DNA of 64,000 nt. Origin: Acidobacteriota bacterium (GTDB lineage: Bacteria; Acidobacteriota; Vicinamibacteria; Vicinamibacterales; UBA2999). The translations under genes were made by a program, and so were the position numbers. How positions within the stretch are numbered: position 1 is the first letter of the stretch; the number at the start of each line of letters is the position of its first letter. This document shows positions 51,546 to 59,682 of the stretch, piece by piece. The stretch lies in the NCBI GenBank assembly GCA_016871195.1, contig VFZN01000012.1:26024-90023 (forward strand), in the 5' to 3' direction. The notes under the pieces are model-generated. The model had not been told where the DNA came from and did no database searches. It saw only the letters and a list, made by a program, of their open reading frames with translations.

Positions 51546-54500
51546 GAGGGCCCCGGCACCACAGGGCACGCGGCAGGCACGGGCCCTGGTGCCTCCTGCC
51601 AGACGGGGCGCTGATAGCGGTAGGCGGGCCGCACGGCCTTGTCGCGGAAGGGTTCCTGATAGAGAACACTGGTTGAGGAGGCCACTGGAGGCACAAGCCA
51701 CATCCACTTCCCGTGGGGTTCGCGTCCGGCTCCTTGCTCCTGTCGGCAGAACTCGAGAAATTCGTGTCCCACCGCGTGATGGTCGGCCAGGCGCACACCG
51801 GCGCGGTCGTAGGAGTGCAGCACGGCTTCCACCAGCATCAGTTGCGCCCGGTCACGCCAGAGCGTGCGGTCATTGGTGATGTCGAGGCCCATGTGTTCGG
51901 CCAGTTCCGGCAACAGGTTGTAGCGGTTCGTATCACTCAGGTTGCGCGCGGCAATCTCGGTGTCGAGATACCAGCCGTTGAATGGAATACAGCGATACCA
52001 GAGTCCCCCGGCATCGAGAGCCATGTCGGCGACGGCGGGCACGGCGTACCAGCGCAGGCCGCGCGACTCGAGCCAGGGATGGTCGGGATGCGTCAGTGTG
52101 ACCTCGGCGCGGCAGTCGTGGGGTATCTCGTAGATCCGAGGGCCGTAGTCGGGCACATCGATCACCAGCGGCAACAGGTCGAAATCGCTACCGGACGGTT
52201 CCCAGCCCAGTGCCCGTATGCGCTCGGTGAGCGCATTCTGCGCGGGGTCGCCGATCTGCTTTCCTGACCGCAGTCGGACACCCGCATATCGCAGCAACTG
52301 CGGGTTCCATAGCCGCGGACCTCGCTGGCCGGGTGTCTCCTGGGGAAAGACGGAAATGGCGGGTCGCAGGTCGCCGCCGTTGAAGGCAAACCGCAGGTGT
52401 TCGAACAGGGCATCGGCGATGGCGTCCGGGTGGTGCAAGTGCCGGCAGTCACGCAGGTGCAGGCCCTTCCAGTACAACCGACCCACGCAGCGTTCGGCAT
52501 TGCGCCACGCCACGAGCGCTGCAAACCGCAACTCCTCGGTGTCCATCACCCACGTGCCCGTCGAGGCGATGGCCTCGTCGACGGCAGCGCTGCGCGACTC
52601 GGGTGAGAGGCCGGGGCGATGTTCCGCGTAGAACTCTCGGAGGAATTGCACAGCCTGTTCACGCATCGGAAGCCGGGCCGTGGTGAGAATGGCCTCAGCG
52701 GCGGCACCGGACGGCGTGAAGCCTCGGCGTCGCCACGAGCCGGGGCGCTGCGGTGCACCTTCTCCCCGGCCGGCGTGCTGAAAGCTGTCTTCGATGAGCG
52801 AGACATCCTCGAGCCCCTGCAGAGCGTCGCGCACATCGCGATTGAACGTCCCGGGACCGCACACGACGACCTCACAGGGGCCCAGTGCGCTGACGGACTG
52901 GCGCAGCGACCGGAGATCGAGACGCCCGCGGACCGCGGATGCCCACACCGATAACTGCAGCTCCTCAGACGCATGTAACGTACGGAGCCACTCGAGAAAG
53001 GCCGCGCCGGCCTCGTCGCGTACGCTGTAGTGCACATGGACCGGTCGTGTCGTTCGCAGGGCACGCACGCCGGCAATGGCTGGAGTGATGCCGATGCCGG
53101 CAACGACGTAGACAAGCGGGGTCGAGGCTGACGACGATGGGCAGGCATCACCCTGGGGGGGCAGCACGCGCACGAGCGCATCGGCCGGTGCCCCGGTAAT
53201 CCACGGCGAGAAGAACCCTTCATCTTCAATCTTGACGCCCAGTTCATAGGCGTCGGGCCCCGGACTCAACAGGGTGTAGGGCCGACCTACCCAGCGGCCG
53301 TCGATGAGCGCTTCAATCTGCGCATACTGGCCGATGCGCGCGATCGGCAAGGTGCCCGGTGCGAGTGGCATCAGTCGAATCAGGCGGGCATCGTCGGCGA
53401 GCGGGTGGACTTCGACTCTGCACACGGTGGTTTCCGCCTGTCCCAGATACAAGGGCAGTTTGCTGCGGCAGCCACCGCAGACCGAGCCGGCACCGGTGGC
53501 CCTGATCAGCGCGTCGATGGTGTCTGCCGTGTTGGAGGCCCGCCGCAGGGTGGCGGCGGTGGCGTTGGTGCATGCGCACACAATGTCTGCGCCCGCCGCG
53601 GCTCGCTGCGATGCTTCCTCAATCATCCAGCGGCCCGTGGCAGTCAGGGCCGAGGCCTGCCAGTCGGCGACATGTCCGCCCCGCAGCATCATGCCCATGA
53701 GCGCGGGCAGGTCAGCACAGTCGCCGGTGACGACCAGGCCAGTGAGCCGGCGGTCGTCCGACACGCGAAGGGTCACCCGTCCTGCTGGGCCGGCGATGAT
53801 CTGCGAGCCCTCCCGCTGGTGGTCAAGCCGGGCGGCCTCCAGGCGCTTCAGGGCGGGCGTCTGCTGCACACGGACGACGGCACCACGGGACTGACGATAC
53901 TCGGTCACGATCGTCGTCAGCTCGTCCACGACGGTCACATGCCGGTAGGCCGTGCCAAGCTCAGGCAGCGCATACACCGCCGTCAGGCCAGCGGGGACCG
54001 CGTCAATGGGCACCACTTCCGAGTCAGACAGGGCCCGTGCGGTCATCCGCCGGATGGGACCGGAGTTGCGCTCACCGACAAGCAGCCCTGGGCCCAGCAC
54101 TTCCTGCGGGACCGGACAGCCTTCGGGGAACAGACCAATCTGCCCCGCGACAATGCCGAAGACGTCCGCGCCAGGACTTCCCACCTCGTAGAGCACCTCA
54201 CCGGCAACGAGCTGACGGCAAGGACGCGGGCTGGAAGTCGGCCCTTGCATGCCCGCCTCGGTGAGCACCTCGAACCGCTGACGAGCCTGTCGGTCGGCTT
54301 CCTCACGCAGGCGTGCATCGGCGCCGCCGTCCAGATGCCGTAGCTCCCGAACGGAATGACCGGGCAGGACGGCGAGTCGCGCCGGGTTGAGCGCGATGAC
54401 CGTGGCGTTTCTGAAATGCCGACCATCGCCAAGGGCCTGCTCACCCAGCAGGGTGCCTGGCGCGTCAACGGTGGCCAGCAGTCGTAGCGTGCCGCTGGTG

Positions 54501-54718
54501 TCGCCGGCATAGACTCCGAATCGGCCCTCGAGGACGACATACGCATCGGTCGCCGCGTCACCTTCCCGCAGGACGATGTCACCGGTCGCACAGTTGAGGC
54601 ACTGGACGCATGCGACAAGCGTGTCACGGCGGTCGGGGGGCGACGCCGGGAAGACGCGCAGCAAGGCCTCACGGATGCAGCTGATCTCAGGAGCAGAGGG
54701 ACGGATGGATGCAGTCAC
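51542..54718 (-). CDS. Self-sufficient nitric oxide synthase with cNMP-binding and reductase domains
   Basis: 1058 residues from GTG 54718. Order: cyclic-nucleotide-binding domain 1 (about 30-125; phosphate cassette GEQALGDGRHFRNATV, Glu 93, Arg 103); a weaker second one (165-240); a short NirB-like segment (305-375); a BFD-type [2Fe-2S] site (Cys 381, 383, 414, 417); an FAD/NAD module (RPYT 479-482; GIGITP 541-546); a C-terminal NOS oxygenase (about 675-1030). The oxygenase has the haem Cys in WRNAERCVGR (Cys 744), the arginine-binding Glu in FNGWYLDTEI (Glu 921) and the pterin-side WMWLVPP. It should make NO from arginine with its own electron supply, as shown for Sorangium NOS, with cNMP control inferred. 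Confidence 0.93.
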   Translation of the reverse strand: MTASIRPSAPEISCIREALLRVFPASPPDRRDTLVACVQCLNCATGDIVLREGDAATDAYVVLEGRFGVYAGDTSGTLRLLATVDAPGTLLGEQALGDGRHFRNATVIALNPARLAVLPGHSVRELRHLDGGADARLREEADRQARQRFEVLTEAGMQGPTSSPRPCRQLVAGEVLYEVGSPGADVFGIVAGQIGLFPEGCPVPQEVLGPGLLVGERNSGPIRRMTARALSDSEVVPIDAVPAGLTAVYALPELGTAYRHVTVVDELTTIVTEYRQSRGAVVRVQQTPALKRLEAARLDHQREGSQIIAGPAGRVTLRVSDDRRLTGLVVTGDCADLPALMGMMLRGGHVADWQASALTATGRWMIEEASQRAAAGADIVCACTNATAATLRRASNTADTIDALIRATGAGSVCGGCRSKLPLYLGQAETTVCRVEVHPLADDARLIRLMPLAPGTLPIARIGQYAQIEALIDGRWVGRPYTLLSPGPDAYELGVKIEDEGFFSPWITGAPADALVRVLPPQGDACPSSSASTPLVYVVAGIGITPAIAGVRALRTTRPVHVHYSVRDEAGAAFLEWLRTLHASEELQLSVWASAVRGRLDLRSLRQSVSALGPCEVVVCGPGTFNRDVRDALQGLEDVSLIEDSFQHAGRGEGAPQRPGSWRRRGFTPSGAAAEAILTTARLPMREQAVQFLREFYAEHRPGLSPESRSAAVDEAIASTGTWVMDTEELRFAALVAWRNAERCVGRLYWKGLHLRDCRHLHHPDAIADALFEHLRFAFNGGDLRPAISVFPQETPGQRGPRLWNPQLLRYAGVRLRSGKQIGDPAQNALTERIRALGWEPSGSDFDLLPLVIDVPDYGPRIYEIPHDCRAEVTLTHPDHPWLESRGLRWYAVPAVADMALDAGGLWYRCIPFNGWYLDTEIAARNLSDTNRYNLLPELAEHMGLDITNDRTLWRDRAQLMLVEAVLHSYDRAGVRLADHHAVGHEFLEFCRQEQGAGREPHGKWMWLVPPVASSTSVLYQEPFRDKAVRPAYRYQRPVWQEAPGPVPAACPVVPGPS

Positions 54719-54775
54719 GGCGGTTCGCCCCGCGGGGATGGCGGAAGCGTCTTACGGTACCCCGCAGGTTTCGCG

Positions 54776-54785
54776 AGTCTATCAT
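54776..54785. promoter_or_regulatory. Overlapping divergent -10 hexamers (NOS/patatin)
   Basis: AGTCTATCAT contains TATCAT on the plus strand (54780-54785), 5 nt before GTG 54791 and 75 bp before the preferred ATG 54860. It also contains TAGACT on the minus strand (54781-54776), towards the NOS gene. Another minus-strand candidate is TACCGT (54759-54754), 35 nt before the NOS start. Overlap of the first pair would tie expression of both genes to one site. Confidence 0.35.
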
Positions 54786-54859
54786 CCGTCGTGCGCTACC
54801 ATCCGAACAGGACGCGTATCGCCGACGGTGAGTGTGGCGGAGGAGTGAGAGGCATAGGC

Positions 54860-57103
54860 ATGACACCAGCAGACGACAGGCTCGACGACAGCGTCGCCCG
54901 CGTGGCCCAGATCCGCTCCGTGCCCGTGCTCGCCACGTTGCCAGAGGCCGTGCTGCGGTCGCTTGCGACGCATGCCAGCGAGGTGACGCTTCCGGCAGGG
55001 GCGGCCCTGCTCCGGCAGGGAGATGGCGGCGATGCCATGTTTGTCATCCTCGAAGGTGAGGTGGCGGTCTGTGTCGAGGGAGCGTCCGGTACCCGCACGC
55101 AGGTGGCCGTGCTGGGCGTCGGCGACACCGTGGGTGAAATGCAGGCGATCCTCGGCGGCAGCCGCACCGCAGATGTCAATGCCCTCACGTTGTGTCGTCT
55201 GCTGCGGTTGCCGCACGCGCCCCTGCGCAACCTCGACGACCGCGATCCGCAGTACCTCGGCCTGCTGATGGCGCAGGTCGCGACGCGCCTGCGCGGGCTG
55301 CTGCTGACCTCGACCCTCAAGACGCTGCTCGGCGCGACCGATGAACAGGTGCGGCAGGTGGCTGCCCGTTCAGAGTGGCGGTCACTGCGGGACGGCGACA
55401 CCCTGTTCCGGCAGGGTGAGGCGGCCGATGCCTGGTATCTCGTGACCTCGGGGCGCCTGCAGGTGCTGCGGGCCACGGGCCAGGGTCAGGGCGAGGAAAT
55501 CGTTGGCGAGGTAGGTCGCGGCGACAGTCTTGGCGAGGCCGCGCTGCTGACCGGCGAGCTCCGTGACGCGACGGTCCGCGCCGTACGTGACACCGAACTC
55601 ATCCGTCTGTCGGGTGTGGCGTTCATGCAACTGCTCGAGGCGCATCCGGCGCTGCTGCTGCAGGTGGCGCGCACGCTGGTGCGTCGGGCCCGGCGGGATG
55701 TGACGCATGCGCACCGGCCACCGGAAATCATCGCCGTGGTGCTGGGGCAGCACGGTCTCCCGATGCATCAGATCGCGCGGGGCCTCGCTGATGCGCTGGG
55801 TGTTCTGGGGAAGACGCTCCATGTCACGACCGACCGCCTGCGGCAGTGGGGTGTCTGCGCCGACGTCGCCGAAATGGGCGTCGACCACCCGGGATGGTTG
55901 CGGTTTTCCACGTGGGTGGAAGAGCGCCTGACCGACTGTGAGTTCCTGGTGCTGGAAGCGGATGGTCACGCCACCGAGTGGACACGCCGCTGTGTGGCCA
56001 CGGCCGATGAGGTGGTCGAAGTGGTGTACACCCGCCGTGAGCAGACGGCTGTGCCGAACGCGTCCGAGGCGCGCGCGGCATCCAGTCACACACAGCGCAC
56101 GCTGCTGCTTGTGCATCCGGCGTCAACACGAATACCGACCGAGACCAGCGAATGGCTGCGACGGCATCCGGCCTCGCGGCACTTTCACGTGCGCGAGGAA
56201 CGCGCATCGGACCTGGGCCGCGTCGCCCGACTCATTGCGCGCAAGGGTGTCGGGCTCGTGCTGGGCGGCGGTGGCGCACGAGGCTTTGCCCATCTCGGGG
56301 TCATGAGGGCCTGTGAAGCCAGTGGCCTCGCCATCGACTGCCTGGCGGGCACCAGCATGGGCGCGATCATGGCCTGCCAGTACGCGATGGGCCTGTCGAT
56401 GGACGAGCTCATGCGACTGAACCATCGCATGGTCGAAATCAAGCCGTTTACCGAATATACGGTGCCGATGATTTCGCTCGTGGCCGGTCATCGCGCCGAG
56501 CGTGCGTTTCACGAGACGTTCGGCGACGCCTGCATGGAAGATCTGTGGCTTCCCTGCGTGGCCGTCTCCGCCAACATCACCACGTCGACCATCGTCGTGC
56601 ACGACCGCGGACTCGCGCGGCGTGCGGCCCGCGCCAGCTCGGCTCTGCCCGGCATATTGCCGCCAGTGGTGGAGGGGGCGCACCTGCTCGTTGACGGCGG
56701 GGTCGTCAACAACCTGCCGGCCGATGTGGTGCGGCAACGGTGGGGAGGCCGGGTCCTCGCCGTCAACGTCAGCACGAAGGAAGACCTCGCCGTCTCGTCC
56801 AGCGGCCTGCCTGGCCCATGGCCGCTGCTGCTCAGTCGCGTGGTGCCCGGGCGCGCGCCCCTGCAGAGTCCGCTCATCACCGAGATTGTGATGCGGACGA
56901 TGATGCTGGGAAGCTATGCCCACACGGAGCGGATGCTGCGCGAGGCGGACGTGGCGATGTGCCCCGACGTCGAACGATTCGGCCTGCTCGAGTTCGAGGC
57001 GTTGGAGGCGATCGCCGATGTGGGTTACCGTGCCGGCATCGCTGCGCTGGCCGCCGCTGGCGCGACGGTCTTGCCGGAGGGAGGGAAGCAGATGGCAGTA
57101 TGA
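54860..57103 (+). CDS. Patatin-like phospholipase with two cNMP-binding domains (NTE-like)
   Basis: 747 residues from ATG 54860, with AGAGG 7 nt upstream; GTG 54791 would add 23 residues. Two cyclic-nucleotide-binding domains are present: about 45-118 (cassette GEMQAILGGSRTADV) and about 168-260 (cassette GEAALLTGELRDATV, fully canonical). A Rossmann-like linker (about 285-440) follows. The patatin domain starts near 463: oxyanion loop GGGGARG (469-474), GTSMG with Ser 499 and DGG with Asp 612 as catalytic dyad. The layout is that of neuropathy-target-esterase homologues, which hydrolyse (lyso)phospholipids at membranes. It is divergent from the NOS gene, which has the same type of sensor domain. 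Confidence 0.92.
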   Translation: MTPADDRLDDSVARVAQIRSVPVLATLPEAVLRSLATHASEVTLPAGAALLRQGDGGDAMFVILEGEVAVCVEGASGTRTQVAVLGVGDTVGEMQAILGGSRTADVNALTLCRLLRLPHAPLRNLDDRDPQYLGLLMAQVATRLRGLLLTSTLKTLLGATDEQVRQVAARSEWRSLRDGDTLFRQGEAADAWYLVTSGRLQVLRATGQGQGEEIVGEVGRGDSLGEAALLTGELRDATVRAVRDTELIRLSGVAFMQLLEAHPALLLQVARTLVRRARRDVTHAHRPPEIIAVVLGQHGLPMHQIARGLADALGVLGKTLHVTTDRLRQWGVCADVAEMGVDHPGWLRFSTWVEERLTDCEFLVLEADGHATEWTRRCVATADEVVEVVYTRREQTAVPNASEARAASSHTQRTLLLVHPASTRIPTETSEWLRRHPASRHFHVREERASDLGRVARLIARKGVGLVLGGGGARGFAHLGVMRACEASGLAIDCLAGTSMGAIMACQYAMGLSMDELMRLNHRMVEIKPFTEYTVPMISLVAGHRAERAFHETFGDACMEDLWLPCVAVSANITTSTIVVHDRGLARRAARASSALPGILPPVVEGAHLLVDGGVVNNLPADVVRQRWGGRVLAVNVSTKEDLAVSSSGLPGPWPLLLSRVVPGRAPLQSPLITEIVMRTMMLGSYAHTERMLREADVAMCPDVERFGLLEFEALEAIADVGYRAGIAALAAAGATVLPEGGKQMAV

Positions 57104-57155
57104 TGCCTGCGGGGGCGACCCGCCACCAGCGTATACAGACAGCCGGAGGTTCCGC

Positions 57156-58100
57156 ATGCCTTTTGCTCTCCGCCGCAGACTCGCAGCGGTGTTCGACCGG
57201 CTTCAGACGCAGTCTGCGCGAGCTCGGCTCCACCGGAGCGCGGTGGGCCTTGCTGCCGCCGGGTTTGTGGCGCACCTGCTCGTCGTGATCGTGGCAACCC
57301 TGATGCCGGGACTCCCGCAACCATTGTTTGCAGGCATCGACCGAAGCCTGCTGCATGCCGTGTATACGCCGTTCAGCATCATCCTCTTCTATGAAGTTGT
57401 ACTCCTGATCTTCGCTCTGGCAGACTCGCACACCGGCGAAATCGCCACGCAGTATCAGATCGTGTCGCTGATTGTGATTCGCCGGGTCTTCAAGGACATC
57501 GGCGGCTTCGAGAGCTTCGAGCATTGGCTGCAGGAGCCGGAGACGGTCAGGGCTGTGCTGCTGGACATGGGCGGCGCGATGCTGATGTTCCTGCTGGTGA
57601 CGGTGTTCACCCTGCTTCGCCGCCGGGTTCCCAGGATACCGGCGGAGCACGATCTGAACGGATTCATCACACTGAAAAAGGCCCTGGCCATGCTGCTGCT
57701 CGTCGTGCTGTCCGGCCTGGCCCTGATCAACCTCGCGGTCTGGTTGCGCCTGTTGCCGGGCACGTGGCTCGGCCTCTCTCAGGTGCCCACGAACGTGGAT
57801 GTCTTCTTTTTCCCCCTGTTCTTCGAGTGCATGATCTTCACCGATGTCTTCCTGCTGATCGTGTCGCTGGCCTACTACGACCGCTATGCCTACGTGTTCC
57901 GCAATGCCGGCTTCGTCATCTCGACCGTGCTGCTCAGGGTGTCACTGTCCACTCCGAATCCATACGACCTTGCGGTGGCCCTGACGGCGATGGCCTACGG
58001 CATCATGATCCTCGCCGTCTTCGGCTGGATGATGGCGATTGCGCGGCCGCAGGTGCCCCGGGAATCGCCCGCTGACCTCCCGACACACGCTGGTTCGTGA
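57156..58100 (+). CDS. Polytopic membrane protein, unknown
   Basis: 314 residues from ATG 57156, with GGAGGT 5 nt upstream, the strongest ribosome binding site in the region. I see about six or seven hydrophobic segments: AAAGFVAHLLVVIVATLM, SIILFYEVVLLIFALA, MLMFLLVTVFTLL, LAMLLLVVLSGLALINLAVW, VFFFPLFFECMIFTDVFLLIVSLAYY, GFVISTVLLRVSL and MAYGIMILAVFGWMMAIA. A soluble stretch (EIATQYQIVSLIVIRRVFKDIGGFESFEHWL) lies between the second and third. I do not recognise the family. It lies 52 bp downstream of the patatin gene in the same direction, so co-expression with it is likely. Confidence 0.7.
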   Translation: MPFALRRRLAAVFDRLQTQSARARLHRSAVGLAAAGFVAHLLVVIVATLMPGLPQPLFAGIDRSLLHAVYTPFSIILFYEVVLLIFALADSHTGEIATQYQIVSLIVIRRVFKDIGGFESFEHWLQEPETVRAVLLDMGGAMLMFLLVTVFTLLRRRVPRIPAEHDLNGFITLKKALAMLLLVVLSGLALINLAVWLRLLPGTWLGLSQVPTNVDVFFFPLFFECMIFTDVFLLIVSLAYYDRYAYVFRNAGFVISTVLLRVSLSTPNPYDLAVALTAMAYGIMILAVFGWMMAIARPQVPRESPADLPTHAGS

Positions 58101-58294
58101 TGCTCCACGGACGTGGGTGCCCCTGGGGGCGGGACGAGACTGTTGGAGTCCTCTCGTTCCACAGGCCGGCTGAGTCCCGGATGGAATCGGTTGCATCGTC
58201 AATCGCATACCCTCTGTGGCATTCGTTTCCAGACGTTTACCGGGTTCTAACCGGCCGCGCGACCGCCGTCACTCGCGCACAGGGGGATGAGCAC
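58101..58294. other. 194-bp intergenic region before truncated TonB receptor gene
   Basis: No gene is evident. It must hold the receptor promoter, but no convincing pair of boxes was found; TTGCAT near 58189 has no well-spaced -10. AGGGGG at 58281-58286 is the likely ribosome binding site, 8 nt before ATG 58295. Confidence 0.4.
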
Positions 58295-59359
58295 ATGACA
58301 TTACGCGGAGTACTGGTGACAGCCTGCTGTCTGTTCCTGGCCACGACGGCCCGGGCTCAGGTGCAGACGGGGGCCATCACCGGTGTGGTCTCGGATGTGA
58401 GCGGCGCGGTGCTGCCGGGTGTGACGGCGACGTTGTCGGGCGACCGCCTCATCGGTGGCGACCAGGTGCTGGTCAGCGATGCCGCCGGCGCTTACCGGTT
58501 CGCTCGCCTGCCGCCGGGTGACTACCGGCTGCGCTTCGAACTGACCGGATTCAAGGTTGTCGAGCGGGCCGACATCCGGATCAGCGCGGCGTTTGTGGCC
58601 ACGATCAATGCCCGCATGGAGGTTGGGGGCCTGGAAGAAACGATTACGGTGACCGGTGCCTCGCCGACCGTCGACGTCCGTTCGAATGTGCAGCAGATTG
58701 TCATGAGCCAGGAGATTCTCGAGGGCGTGCCTACCGGTCGCGACCCGTGGTCGCTGGCCAAGATCATCCCCGGTGTGCAGGTTGCCACCTACGACGTCGG
58801 CGGGACTCAGTCGATGCAGCAGAGCAGCATGTCGGCGCGCGGGTCCAACACGGCCGACGTCAGCTACATGATTGACGGCGCGACGGTCAACTGGCCGGGC
58901 GGCGGCGGCGGCGCCACGATGATCTATTACGACCAGGGCATGTTCGAGGAGGTCAACTACATCACCTCGGCAGCCCCGGCGGAAATGCTGACCGGTGGCG
59001 TCAACATCAACATGGTCACCAAGGTCAGCGGGAACCAGTGGCGCGCCAATGTGCGCTACACCTTCGCCAACGACGGCCTGCAGGCGGAGAACTGGGCGGC
59101 CGCGCAGGCAGCCCGGCCGTCATTTCTGGGCAATCCCACGATCAGGACCTACGACTTCAACGCCGCCGGCGGCGGTGCCCTCGTCCGGAACCGCGTGTGG
59201 TTCAACGGGACGGTGCGGCGCTGGGTGGTGGACAAGTTCGTCAGCAACCGGAATTCCGACGGCACGCAGGCCATTGACCCGAACGATCTGAAGAACTACT
59301 CGGGCAAGATTGTGGTGCAGATCACGCCCAAATCGGGATGGAACACCACCTGGGGCTGA
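58295..59359 (+). pseudogene. Oar-like TonB-dependent receptor, truncated at C-terminus
   Basis: 354 residues from ATG 58295; complete relatives have roughly 1000. The signal peptide (VLVTACCLFLATTARAQ), a carboxypeptidase-regulatory-like domain (TGAITGVVSDVSGAVLPGVT, GAYRFARLPPGDYRLRFELTGF) and the plug (NVQQIVMSQEILEGVPTGRD, SYMIDGATVN) are intact. Only the first barrel strands remain. The frame stops at WNTTWG, exactly where the sequence becomes the tail of a serine dehydratase gene (from 59338). The beta-barrel is missing, so the protein cannot be functional as a receptor. Cause: deletion at a short shared sequence, or mis-assembly. Confidence 0.85.
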
Positions 59360-59592
59360 CGTGCGACCCGGTCGGGGGCCTCGTGCAGATTCCCTGCATC
59401 GAACGCAACGCACTCGCATCGGCCAGGGCCATCAACGTCGCGCGCCTGGCCCTGCACGGCGACGGTCAGCACCGCATCAGCCTCGATCAGGTCATCCTGA
59501 CGATAAAGCAGACGGGTGCCGACATGCAGTCGAAATACAAGGAAACGTCGACTGGCGGACTCGCCCTGACCGTCAACATCATCGCGTGCTGA
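59338..59592 (+). pseudogene. L-serine ammonia-lyase, C-terminal fragment
   Basis: 84 residues in a different frame from the receptor: [20 protein letters not shown] then [19 protein letters not shown], and a tail [20 protein letters not shown]. These match the C-terminal part of the alpha domain of iron-sulfur L-serine dehydratase (SdaA), which deaminates serine to pyruvate. The CDP Cys is one of the cluster ligands. At least three-quarters of the gene, including the N-terminal part, is absent. The first ~18 nt (59338-59355) are also read by the truncated receptor, so the join lies there. Confidence 0.85.
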
Positions 59593-59669
59593 TTCAGCGG
59601 GTGAGTGGCGCGTGGCCACGACGACCGAGGCCGCAGTCGCCGGGATGATCCGGTCTGCCCGCATGTCGC

Positions 59670-59675
59670 TATAAT
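59670..59675 (+). promoter_or_regulatory. Putative -10 (TATAAT), leaderless start
   Basis: Consensus TATAAT, 7 nt, then ATG 59683. It decides the start of the S15 hydrolase over the in-frame codons upstream. Confidence 0.5.
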
Positions 59676-59682
59676 GCCCGGC

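Noticed and set aside
59338..59592. A short independent gene for a small serine dehydratase subunit
   Set aside because: The fragment lacks the rest of the alpha domain and begins in the middle of a conserved helix without ribosome binding site or promoter; it is a gene remnant.
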